Positions 5,342 to 11,857 of a stretch of DNA of 13,823 nucleotides are shown here, one piece after another (position 1 is the stretch's first letter; every line of letters begins with the position of its first letter). Source of the stretch: JBDRGC01 sp043818215. GTDB taxonomy: Bacteria; Chloroflexota; Anaerolineae; Anaerolineales; UBA11858. The notes beneath the pieces are model-generated. The model saw only the letters and a program-made list of their open reading frames with translations. It was not told where the DNA came from and did not search any database. Position numbers and translations under genes: made by a program. The stretch lies in assembly GCA_043818215.1 (NCBI GenBank), contig JBDRGC010000468.1:1-13823 (forward strand), written 5' to 3'.

Positions 5342-7585
5342 ATGCCCACACCCATTTACCTGGACTACAACGCTACCACGCCCATTGACCGCCGCGTGGC
5401 GGAGGCGATGATACCCTACCTCTACGAGCACTTTGGCAACCCATCGAGCATGCACCCCTATGGCTTGCAGGCCAAACGGGCGGTCGAGCAGGCCCGCGCA
5501 CAGGTGGCGGAGATGTTGAGCTGCCAGCCTGCCGAGATCGTCTTCACCGGCAGCGGCAGTGAGTCTAACAACAGCGCCATCAAGGGCGTGGCCTGCGCTT
5601 ATCGTGAGCGCGGCAACCACATTATCACCTCGGCCATCGAGCACCCGGCGGTGCTGGAGACTTGTCATTACCTGGAGAGCCAGGGCTACCGCCTCACCGT
5701 GTTGCCGGTGGACGAGTACGGGATGGTGGCCCCCGCAGATGTCGAGCGGGCTATCACCCCCGATACTATCCTGGTTACTATCATGCACGCCAACAACGAG
5801 GTCGGCACCATCCAGCCAATCCCCGAAATCGCGGCCATCGCCCACCGCCACGGCGCGCTGATGCACACTGACGCGGCGCAGTCGGTGGGCAAGATTCCGG
5901 TGCGCGTGGATGAGTTGGGGGTGGATCTGCTTTCGGTGGCGGGACACAAACTCTACGCCCCCAAAGGCATCGGCGCACTCTACATCCGCCCCGGCGTCAG
6001 GTTGACCAAGTTCGTCCACGGCGCCGACCACGAGGCCAACCGCCGCGCCGGCACCGAAAACGTGCTGGAGATCGTCGGGCTTGGCCAGGCAACTGAGATT
6101 GCCATGCGGGACATGGAGCGCAACAGGGCTTACATGCGCTCCATGCGTGACCGGTTGTGGGCTGGCCTGACCCGCGAACTGGATTCCCCCGGCCTGCTCA
6201 AGCTGAACGGCCACCCGGACGAACGTCTGCCCAACACCCTCAGTGTCAGTTTTCGTTCCGTCGAGGCCAACACGCTTCTTTCGGAGATTGGCGAGCAGGT
6301 GGCGGCTTCGGCGGGGGCAGCCTGCCACGCCGACCAGGTGGATGTCTCGGCCGTATTAGAGGCCATGCAGGTGCCGCTGGAGTACGCCATGGGTACAGTG
6401 CGCTTCTCCGTAGGCAAGATGACCACAGCCGAGGAGATAGACCGGGCCGTTGAAGTCGTGAGCGCCGCCGTGCGCCGCCTTCAGCCAGAGGGTGCGCTGG
6501 CCGCGCTGGTGTTAGCCGAGATCGGCGAGATCAAGTTGACCCACTACACCCACGGTATGGGGTGCGCCTGCAAACTGCGTCCCCAGGTGTTGGAAGGTGT
6601 GTTGTCGAAACTGCCCCTGCCAACCGACCCCGCTGTGTTGGTCGGCGTGGAGACCTCCGACGATGCCGCTGTTTACAAGCTGACCGACGACCTGGCAATT
6701 GTGCAGACCGTGGACTTTTTCACGCCAATTGCTGATGACCCCTACGACTTTGGGGCAATTTCGGCTGCCAATTCGCTCAGCGACATCTATGCCATGGGCG
6801 CCAGGCCGCTCTTCGCGCTCAACATCGTCGCCTTCCCCTCCAACCGGCTGCCGATAGAGGTGCTCCACCGCATCCTGTTGGGTGCGCTCGACAAGGCCGC
6901 CGAGGCTGGCGTGAGCGTCATCGGCGGGCACACGGTGGACGATACCGAGCCAAAGTATGGGATGGCCGTCACCGGCGTAGTGCATCCCGACCGGGTGGTA
7001 ACCAACGCGGCGGCCCGTCCCGGCGATCAGATCGTGCTGACCAAGCCTATCGGCACGGGCATCATCGCTACGGCGGTCAAGCGCGGCCTGGCAGACGAGG
7101 CCACAACGCGGCAAGCTATCGCGCTGATGGCAGCCCTCAATCGGGATGCAGCCGAGGCGATGGTGGAGATTGGCGTCTCGGCCTGCACTGACGTGACCGG
7201 CTTTGGGCTGTTGGGCCACCTGCGTGAGATGACGACTGGCGCCGGCCTGGACGCGGTGATCTACGCCGACCAGGTGCCGGTGCTGGAGGCGGCGCGCGCC
7301 TTCGTCGGGGCCAACGTGGTGCCAGGCGGCACGCGGGACAACCTGGCCTTTGTCGAGACACATACGGACTGGGGTGAGGACATCTCTGAGATGCAGAAGC
7401 TCATCCTGGCCGATGCGCAGACCTCCGGCGGGCTGCTTATCGCTGTGCCCTCGGAGAAACTGGAAGCATTGCTGGTGGCGCTGGCAGAGCGTGGCGTGGC
7501 TGATGCGGCACATATCGGCGAGTTCACCAACCCCGGGTCTGGCCGGATCGCTGTCTGCAGTGGTGAAGAACTACAACGAAGATGA
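5342..7585 (+). CDS. selD: Cysteine desulfurase-SelD (selenide, water dikinase) fusion
   Basis: 747-residue bifunctional protein. The reading frame stays open upstream to 5249, but the ATG at 5342 begins right at the family N-terminus (MPTPIYLDYNATTP) and AAGGAG lies at 5323-5328. Residues 1 to about 385 are a class V PLP-dependent NifS/IscS-type enzyme. They show the YLDYNATTP start, the HANNEVGTIQPI and HTDAAQSVGK motifs, PLP lysine 203 in SVAGHK, RRAGTEN, and the catalytic loop AGAACHADQ with Cys328. Residues about 395-747 are a complete SelD. Cys408 and Lys411 lie in GMGCACK (E. coli Cys17 and Lys20 by family comparison), followed by TSDDAAVY, TVDFFTPI, NSLSDIYAMGARP, GGHTVDDTEPKYGMAVTG, TDVTGFGLLGH and DAQTSGG. 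The catalytic position is Cys, not selenocysteine. The enzyme would release selenium from selenocysteine, or handle sulfur, and pass it to the kinase half to make selenophosphate. NifS-SelD fusions are known but rare. Confidence 0.93.
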   Translation: MPTPIYLDYNATTPIDRRVAEAMIPYLYEHFGNPSSMHPYGLQAKRAVEQARAQVAEMLSCQPAEIVFTGSGSESNNSAIKGVACAYRERGNHIITSAIEHPAVLETCHYLESQGYRLTVLPVDEYGMVAPADVERAITPDTILVTIMHANNEVGTIQPIPEIAAIAHRHGALMHTDAAQSVGKIPVRVDELGVDLLSVAGHKLYAPKGIGALYIRPGVRLTKFVHGADHEANRRAGTENVLEIVGLGQATEIAMRDMERNRAYMRSMRDRLWAGLTRELDSPGLLKLNGHPDERLPNTLSVSFRSVEANTLLSEIGEQVAASAGAACHADQVDVSAVLEAMQVPLEYAMGTVRFSVGKMTTAEEIDRAVEVVSAAVRRLQPEGALAALVLAEIGEIKLTHYTHGMGCACKLRPQVLEGVLSKLPLPTDPAVLVGVETSDDAAVYKLTDDLAIVQTVDFFTPIADDPYDFGAISAANSLSDIYAMGARPLFALNIVAFPSNRLPIEVLHRILLGALDKAAEAGVSVIGGHTVDDTEPKYGMAVTGVVHPDRVVTNAAARPGDQIVLTKPIGTGIIATAVKRGLADEATTRQAIALMAALNRDAAEAMVEIGVSACTDVTGFGLLGHLREMTTGAGLDAVIYADQVPVLEAARAFVGANVVPGGTRDNLAFVETHTDWGEDISEMQKLILADAQTSGGLLIAVPSEKLEALLVALAERGVADAAHIGEFTNPGSGRIAVCSGEELQRR

Positions 7586-7646
7586 AAAGGATGGGGGAGC
7601 AAGCCCGCAAACCCATTGGCTGTGCGCCCTGGGTGATAAATTGGTC

Positions 7647-7773
7647 AGGGATTAGGGACTAGGGATTAGGGATTAGGGATTAGGGATTAGGGATTAGGGA
7701 TTAGAGATTAGGGACTAGGGACTAGGAACTAGGGCCTAATCCCTAGTCCCTAGCCCCTTGTCCCTGATTCCTA
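7647..7773. repeat. Second period-7 array with inverted arm, in continuous phase
   Basis: Twelve heptamers of the AGGGATT/AGGGACT type run from 7647 to 7730. An AGGGCCT turn sits at 7731-7737, then five heptamers of the complementary type (AATCCCT, AGTCCCT and variants) run to 7772. The seven-base register is unbroken across the inversion. The design is the same as the array at 3742-3930 but with a G-richer unit. It lies between the NifS-SelD fusion and the racemase gene, ending five bases before the racemase ribosome binding site. Bases 7586-7646 between the fusion stop codon and the array hold nothing recognisable. Confidence 0.9.
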
Positions 7774-7791
7774 GTATAAGGAGAATATCCA

Positions 7792-8484
7792 ATGTCAAAA
7801 AGAATCGGCATTCTGGGCGGCATGAGTCCAGAGTCAACCACGGAATACTACGAGTACATTACCCGCACCTACACCGCCCGTTTCGGCGATTATGGCTACC
7901 CCGAGATAATTATCTACAGCGTCAGTTTCCAGCCCTACGTGGATTGGCCCAACGAGAACCGCTGGGACCTGGTGGCGCAGGGTTTGATCGCCGCGGCGCA
8001 AAAGCTCGAGGCGGCGGGCGCAGATTTCATCCTCATCGCCACCAACACTATGCACATCGTCTTTGACGAAGTACAGGCCAGCGTCAATGTTCCTATGCTG
8101 AGTCTGCTCGACGCCGTCGGCGATGCGATTCTGACATGCGAACAAAAGACGGTGGGATTGGTGGGCACCAAATTCACAATGGAGAAGACTTTCTACCCCG
8201 AGGCCCTGGCCCGGAAAGGCATCACCGTCCTGACGCCCGCCGCCGCCGACCGCGAGTACGTCAACAATGTCATCTACGCTGAGCTGGTCGCTGGTCAAAT
8301 CCACGCCGAGTCGCGGGCCGGGTTCGTGACCATCATCGAGAAACTGGCGGCGCGCGGCGCGCAGGGCGTCATCCTGGGCTGCACCGAAATCCCCCTGCTG
8401 GTCAGTGAAGCCGACGTGGGGATACCGCTGTTCGACACAACAAGTATTCACGCCGAAGCAGCTCTGAATTACGCCCTGGGGTGA
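7792..8484 (+). CDS. Aspartate/glutamate racemase family protein
   Basis: 230-residue cofactor-independent amino acid racemase of the Asp/Glu racemase superfamily, cytosolic. The N-terminus KRIGILGGMSPESTTEYY is typical of the YgeA/aspartate racemase group. The first catalytic position is threonine (ATNTMH, Thr84) where classical aspartate racemases have cysteine, and the second is Cys197 in LGCTEIPLL. The same Thr/Cys pairing is known in the E. coli YgeA-type enzyme, reported as an L-Asp/L-Glu-specific racemase. The start is supported by AAGGAG at 7778-7783 with an 8-base spacer. It is separated from the NifS-SelD gene by about 200 bases, mostly repeat, so coregulation is doubtful. A likely role is D-aspartate or D-glutamate metabolism; other substrates within the superfamily are possible. 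Confidence 0.85.
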   Translation: MSKRIGILGGMSPESTTEYYEYITRTYTARFGDYGYPEIIIYSVSFQPYVDWPNENRWDLVAQGLIAAAQKLEAAGADFILIATNTMHIVFDEVQASVNVPMLSLLDAVGDAILTCEQKTVGLVGTKFTMEKTFYPEALARKGITVLTPAAADREYVNNVIYAELVAGQIHAESRAGFVTIIEKLAARGAQGVILGCTEIPLLVSEADVGIPLFDTTSIHAEAALNYALG

Positions 8485-8506
8485 GATATAGTGACAAGGG
8501 GTATTA

Positions 8507-8608
8507 TGTCAATAGAACACGGATTGCACGGATTAAACGGATTAACGCGGATATATATTTTTTAAAAAATCCGCGGTAATCCGCATCATCCGTGTAATCC
8601 GTGTTCTA
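8507..8608. repeat. Long inverted repeat with 40-bp arms
   Basis: The arms at 8513-8552 and 8569-8608 are complementary at 35 of 40 positions and enclose a 16-base AT-only loop. Each arm is itself a string of ACGGATT/GCGGATT words roughly nine to ten bases apart. The outer end, with flanking bases 8507-8512, matches 11244-11261 at 17 of 18 positions, showing a family of dispersed elements. It sits between the racemase and the NicO-like gene and could act as a bidirectional transcription barrier. Confidence 0.88.
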
Positions 8609-8651
8609 TAATAACGACGCCCCGTGAACAACAGTGGAGTAAAATAGGCCC

Positions 8652-11252
8652 ATGAAAAAGCTCGCCTGCCTGTGCGCGGCGGTGCTGGCCTTGTTCCTGG
8701 TGCAGGCTGCCTGGGCGCACCCCGCCGATATGTACTTCCACACCCACACCGTCAACCTGTCCCCTGACGGCGTTCAGGTAATCTGGGAAATCGTCCCCGG
8801 CCCCATGATCGCGTCCGCCATCTGGCACGATGCCGATCAAAACCAGGATGAAGCCGTAAGCGACGAAGAAGCGCGCTCCTGGGCTGAACTCGGCCTGGGG
8901 ATGTTGGCCGCCAACATCGACGGCGCAGCCCCCCTCATCTGGCGTCTGGAGGCAGTCGATTGGCCCACCTCCATCCCCACTTTGCGGACGGGCGATGAAC
9001 CGATCCGCATCCACTTGTATGCCGATTGGCCGTCAAACCTGGGGGCAACGCACACCCTGCACTTGAAAAATAGTTACCAAGAAGCCAATAGTATCAGTTG
9101 GTTCTACGTTTACGGGCTGGAAGGGGTGACTTTCGAGACGCCCGAACAGGACAACGGGCGGCTGGCGATAAATTTCGTGCTCCCACCTGTCGAGGGGGCG
9201 GCTACCCCTCTGCAAGATGCGCTCCAAGAATTCTGGGAAAGCGGCAAGCCTTCCATCCCTGGGGTGATTGAATCGCTGGGGCTGGGGGATGTGGCAGCGG
9301 AGGCCGCTGCGCAAGCGACCCAGAAATGGGGCATCTCTGCTATTTTGGAGGGATTGGTGCGCACCCCTGAGTTATCCCTCCCATTTTACCTGGCCGCGCT
9401 TGCCATTGCAGTGGTGTTGGGCGCCCTGCACGCCCTCAGCCCTGGTCACGGCAAAACCATCGTGGCGGCATACCTGGTGGGGTCGCAGGGCAAGGCCTAC
9501 CACGCCATAGCCCTGGGCAGCATCGTGACGTTGACTCACACAGGCTCGGTGTTTGCACTGGGGCTGGTGACTCTGGCGGCCTCCCGATATATCTTGCCGA
9601 CCAGCCTTATTCCTATGTTGGAGATTGCTTCAGGCCTGCTGATCGCCGGTCTGGGGGTGGGGCTGCTATATCCACGCTGGCAAACCTGGCAACAGGATCG
9701 CCTCCGCCGCCACAGGGAGCGCGCCCACCCTCCTGCTCACTCGTCGTACAATGCAGCCACCGGGCGGACGCGCCTCACAATCGATGTTCCCGTTCGTGAG
9801 ACTGGGCCAGCCCACAGCCATGATCCCTCGCAGGTCGGCTATATCCCCACGGGGACGCCGGGCAAGCAGCCCCTTGCCGGGGTGACCTGGCGCTCCCTGC
9901 TGACATTGGGCATCGGCGGCGGGCTGGTGCCCTGCCCGGACGCCATCGCCATCTTGCTGGTGGCAGTGACCCTCAACCGCATCCCGCTGGGCCTGTCGCT
10001 GATCGCGGCCTTCAGCCTGGGGCTGGCCCTGGTGCTGATCATCATCGGGATCACGATGGTGCAAAGCCAACGTCTGTTCGAACGCCTGGGCTGGTTTGAC
10101 CGCGTGGCCTCCGTTGTACCGGTGGCGAGCGCTCTGGTCGTGATTGGTTTGGGTATTGCGCTGACCTGGAGCGCACTCGGCAACTACGGGCTGCTGGAAC
10201 GAAAAGTGGGAAATACGGCCATTGACGAGTCCCAGGCTGCGGTTGCGCCGGCATTCCAAATCGACACCGCCGGCGTGCTCTTCACCGCCCTGGACGAGAC
10301 GAACCTTTACCAGCTCTACAGCATTTCTCTGACCGGCGGACAGCCTATCACCCTGACCCAGGAGGCCTTCGGGATGTGGGATTACGTCCTCTCCCCCGAT
10401 GGGAGCACAATTGCCTACAGCGCTCCCCGCGAAGATGGTGGCACTGACCTGTGGGGAATAGACGTAAATGGAGGCGGGCGGCGGGAGTTGTTGGCCTGTC
10501 CACAGGCAAGTTGTACCGGGTCGGTTTGGGCGCCCGACAGTCAGAGCCTGCTATATGGAAAACTCGAAGACCCATCCTCGATCACATCACTGGGCATCCC
10601 CTCGATTTGGTGGCTGAATCTCGTCTCCGGTGAAACCGGCCCACTCTTTCAGGATGAGCAAATGCCAGGCTTCAACCCGCGCTGGTCGCCCACAGGGGAC
10701 TGGATCAGCTACACTTCGGTCAACCCCTCCCAGGTGCAGATTTTCCCGCTGGAGAGCGGGCGCGCCCACTCGATTCCCACCCAGACTGGCGCGGCGGCGG
10801 TTTGGAGTCCCCAGGGGGGGAGACTGCTGGTCACGGACGTACTGCAGCAGGGCGAGCAATACTTCACCCATTTGCTGCTCTACGAGTTGGAGAGTCAGAG
10901 CCTGACCGACCTGACCGGCGCGTTGGAAGCCAATGACAATTACCCATCCTGGTCGCCCGGTGGCGAGTGGATTGCCCTCGTGCGCCACGAGTGGGTCGAT
11001 TCCCAACCCTTGTCCGGCGACCAGATTTGGTTGCTGCGGCCCGACGGCAGCGACGCCCACCCCGTGACGAATGACCCCGAGATGCTCCACGGAGCGCCAG
11101 TCTGGTCACCCGATGGGGAGCATTTGCTCTTTCAAGCCTATCTGCTATCAGAGCGGGGTGCGACGGCGGGGATATGGGTGCTGGAAATCGTAACTGGGGA
11201 GGCACGGCAGGTGGTTGCCCCGGGTAATCGGCCAACCTGGCTGTGTCAATAG
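8652..11252 (+). CDS. NicO-type metal transporter fused to EF-hand domain and TolB-like propeller
   Basis: 866-residue membrane protein with three modules. A signal peptide (about 1-22, ending AWA) would leave His23 as the mature N-terminus. An extracytoplasmic domain (23 to about 240) contains an EF-hand-like loop at 62-73 (D, N, D, V, S and E at the expected places). A six-helix core spans about 243-510. It holds the NicO/RcnA hallmark HALSPGHGKT (260-269), THTGSVFALG, and GGGLVPCPDA (422-431), with a His-rich loop between helices three and four (354-391). The tail (about 535-866) has six repeats of the WSPDG type, near 581, 627, 679, 719, 768 and 819, as in TolB-like PD40 propellers. With the N-terminus outside and six helices, the propeller should also be outside. 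A nickel or cobalt efflux or uptake role is inferred. The stop codon TAG is supplied by the start of the repeat at 11244. GGAG at 8636-8639 is the only ribosome binding site seen. Confidence 0.85.
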   Translation: MKKLACLCAAVLALFLVQAAWAHPADMYFHTHTVNLSPDGVQVIWEIVPGPMIASAIWHDADQNQDEAVSDEEARSWAELGLGMLAANIDGAAPLIWRLEAVDWPTSIPTLRTGDEPIRIHLYADWPSNLGATHTLHLKNSYQEANSISWFYVYGLEGVTFETPEQDNGRLAINFVLPPVEGAATPLQDALQEFWESGKPSIPGVIESLGLGDVAAEAAAQATQKWGISAILEGLVRTPELSLPFYLAALAIAVVLGALHALSPGHGKTIVAAYLVGSQGKAYHAIALGSIVTLTHTGSVFALGLVTLAASRYILPTSLIPMLEIASGLLIAGLGVGLLYPRWQTWQQDRLRRHRERAHPPAHSSYNAATGRTRLTIDVPVRETGPAHSHDPSQVGYIPTGTPGKQPLAGVTWRSLLTLGIGGGLVPCPDAIAILLVAVTLNRIPLGLSLIAAFSLGLALVLIIIGITMVQSQRLFERLGWFDRVASVVPVASALVVIGLGIALTWSALGNYGLLERKVGNTAIDESQAAVAPAFQIDTAGVLFTALDETNLYQLYSISLTGGQPITLTQEAFGMWDYVLSPDGSTIAYSAPREDGGTDLWGIDVNGGGRRELLACPQASCTGSVWAPDSQSLLYGKLEDPSSITSLGIPSIWWLNLVSGETGPLFQDEQMPGFNPRWSPTGDWISYTSVNPSQVQIFPLESGRAHSIPTQTGAAAVWSPQGGRLLVTDVLQQGEQYFTHLLLYELESQSLTDLTGALEANDNYPSWSPGGEWIALVRHEWVDSQPLSGDQIWLLRPDGSDAHPVTNDPEMLHGAPVWSPDGEHLLFQAYLLSERGATAGIWVLEIVTGEARQVVAPGNRPTWLCQ

Positions 11253-11366
11253 AACGCGGATGACGCGGATACAGCGGATTTACGCGGATTCTTGAAATAA
11301 ATTTAAATCCGCGTCAATCCGCTTGGCCCGCGTCACGCCGTACCGGCACGGTGTCAGCGTTCAATT
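11244..11366. repeat. GCGGATT-word inverted repeat overlapping the end of the NicO-like gene
   Basis: The left arm, from 11250, carries four GCGGAT words. The right arm (from about 11305) carries the complementary words, and about 25 of 30 positions pair in the inner part. The outer end GCGTTCAATT (11357-11366) matches the complement of AATAGAACGC (11248-11257) with one mismatch, after a small insert containing CCGTaccggcACGG. The first 18 bases match the start of the element at 8507. The TAG stop of the upstream gene lies inside it. Confidence 0.8.
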
Positions 11367-11603
11367 TTTGATCGCCACACCGCGCGTCACCCCTCCAGGA
11401 GCGCTGCGATGGCGGTGATCAAATCTTCGAGGGTGCTCCCCACTCCCTTCCCCTTTCGGGGAGTTTGCGGTCTGGGACTTCGCAGTACAGGCGAGCGCGG
11501 TAAAAGCATAAAAATCCAGCAATGCGTGGCTTGATTAGCAATGTAGGCGAGACCCTTCGACATACTCAGGACAAGTTCCCAAATCTCGCCTGAATTCTGA
11601 ATA
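11367..11603. other. Intergenic region before the tRNA gene, no gene seen
   Basis: No supported gene lies here. It contains C-rich and G-rich words able to pair (CTCCCC near 11430 with GGGGAG at about 11457-11462) and the hairpin at 11545-11591. On the minus strand a short frame ending at 11387 reads GSTLEDLITAIAALLEG, which looks more protein-like than the rest and could be a decayed gene tail. Upstream of it the frame has no coding character. Confidence 0.5.
11545..11591. repeat. Hairpin-flanked dispersed repeat
   Basis: AGGCGAGA (11545-11552) pairs exactly with TCTCGCCT (11584-11591). Between them, 11553-11575 carries a CCTTCGAC...CTCAGGACAAG stretch that I recognise as a motif seen repeatedly between genes in many bacterial genomes. 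There is only one copy in this window. Confidence 0.55.
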
Positions 11604-11631
11604 TTGACAGACCACATCAATCCGATATAAT
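11604..11631 (+). promoter_or_regulatory. Promoter of the tRNA-Arg gene
   Basis: TTGACA (11604-11609) and TATAAT (11626-11631) are both perfect consensus boxes with a 16-base spacer. Transcription would begin near 11638, about 12 bases before the mature tRNA. Confidence 0.85.
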
Positions 11632-11649
11632 GTTCACACTCGTAAAAAT

Positions 11650-11725
11650 GCACCCGTAGCTCAATGGATAGAGCGTCTGACTTCGAATCAGAAGGTTGCG
11701 CGTTCGAGTCGCGCCGGGTGCGCCA
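11650..11725 (+). tRNA. tRNA-Arg (anticodon TCG), CCA encoded
   Basis: Complete cloverleaf. The acceptor stem is GCACCCG (11650-11656) with CGGGTGC (11715-11721), discriminator G at 11722, and CCA encoded at 11723-11725. The anticodon stem TCTGA/TCAGA (11676-11680, 11688-11692) encloses CTTCGAA with anticodon TCG at 11683-11685, reading CGA arginine codons. The T stem GCGCG/CGCGC (11698-11702, 11710-11714) encloses TTCGAGT. The integrase-bearing element begins just downstream, so the gene is a likely integration site that would be rebuilt by the element end. Identity is clear from the anticodon. Confidence 0.97.
11698..11725 (+). other. Candidate attachment site (attL) at the tRNA 3' end
   Basis: Tyrosine recombinases commonly use the T-arm and 3' end of tRNA genes as the crossover region. 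The integrase gene lies 132 bases downstream and is directed toward the tRNA. The matching direct repeat at the other end of the element would be outside the window, so the exact core cannot be set. Confidence 0.4.
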
Positions 11726-11729
11726 TAGC

Positions 11730-11760
11730 TGTGGGGGGTTCCGACTGTAGACCCCCCACA
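11730..11760 (+). other. Stem-loop just after the tRNA
   Basis: TGTGGGGGGT (11730-11739) pairs perfectly with ACCCCCCACA (11751-11760) around an 11-base loop. It starts four bases after the CCA end. It lacks a following T-run, so it may serve tRNA 3' processing or be a recombination-related palindrome. Confidence 0.65.
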
Positions 11761-11772
11761 TATGGTGGTTTT

Positions 11773-11800
11773 AAGCCTGCTCAATGAGCAGGCTTTTTTC
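11773..11800 (+). terminator. Rho-independent terminator of the tRNA-Arg transcript
   Basis: AAGCCTGCTC (11773-11782) pairs perfectly with GAGCAGGCTT (11786-11795) around a three-base loop and runs into a T tract at 11794-11799. Orientation fits the tRNA, not the minus-strand integrase. Confidence 0.88.
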
Positions 11801-11801
11801 T

Positions 11802-11841
11802 TTGCGTGCAGATTGCGTGCAATTGCGTGCAATTACGTGCA
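11802..11841. repeat. Four helically phased TTGCGTGCA direct repeats
   Basis: TTGCGTGCA occurs at 11802-11810, 11813-11821 and 11823-11831, and as TTACGTGCA at 11833-11841. The copies start 11, 10 and 10 bases apart, about one helical turn. They lie between the tRNA terminator and the 3' end of the integrase gene, where arm-type sites of tyrosine recombinases are often found. Binding by the integrase is inferred. Confidence 0.75.
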
Positions 11842-11857
11842 AATGATTCGGTAAATA

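Noticed and set aside
5174..6328. 384-residue minus-strand open frame opposite the NifS half of the fusion
   Set aside because: GC-rich shadow of the plus-strand gene; the product shows no family motif and the plus strand has all NifS motifs.
6557..6574. Selenocysteine in the SelD active site
   Set aside because: The codons read ATG GGG TGC GCC TGC AAA, so the position is cysteine and no in-frame TGA is present.
6512..7513. 333-residue minus-strand open frame opposite the SelD half
   Set aside because: Shadow of the SelD coding strand, rich in H, Q and G as expected for antisense of GC-rich codons, with no recognisable domain.
7647..7730. Telomere repeat suggested by TTAGGGA units
   Set aside because: It is an internal, short, intergenic tract between two bacterial genes with variant units and an inverted arm; nothing indicates a chromosome end.
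8569..8608. Intrinsic terminator at the 8513-8608 hairpin
   Set aside because: Arms are far longer than a terminator stem and no T-run follows the 3' arm; it fits the dispersed repeat family better.
11387..11761. 124-residue minus-strand frame across the tRNA, containing TRRDSNAQPSDSKSDALS
   Set aside because: The RRDSN-QPSDSKSDAL stretch is the known artefact of translating the antisense strand of a tRNA gene. The frame also crosses the tRNA promoter and lacks a ribosome binding site. Only its last 17 residues look protein-like.
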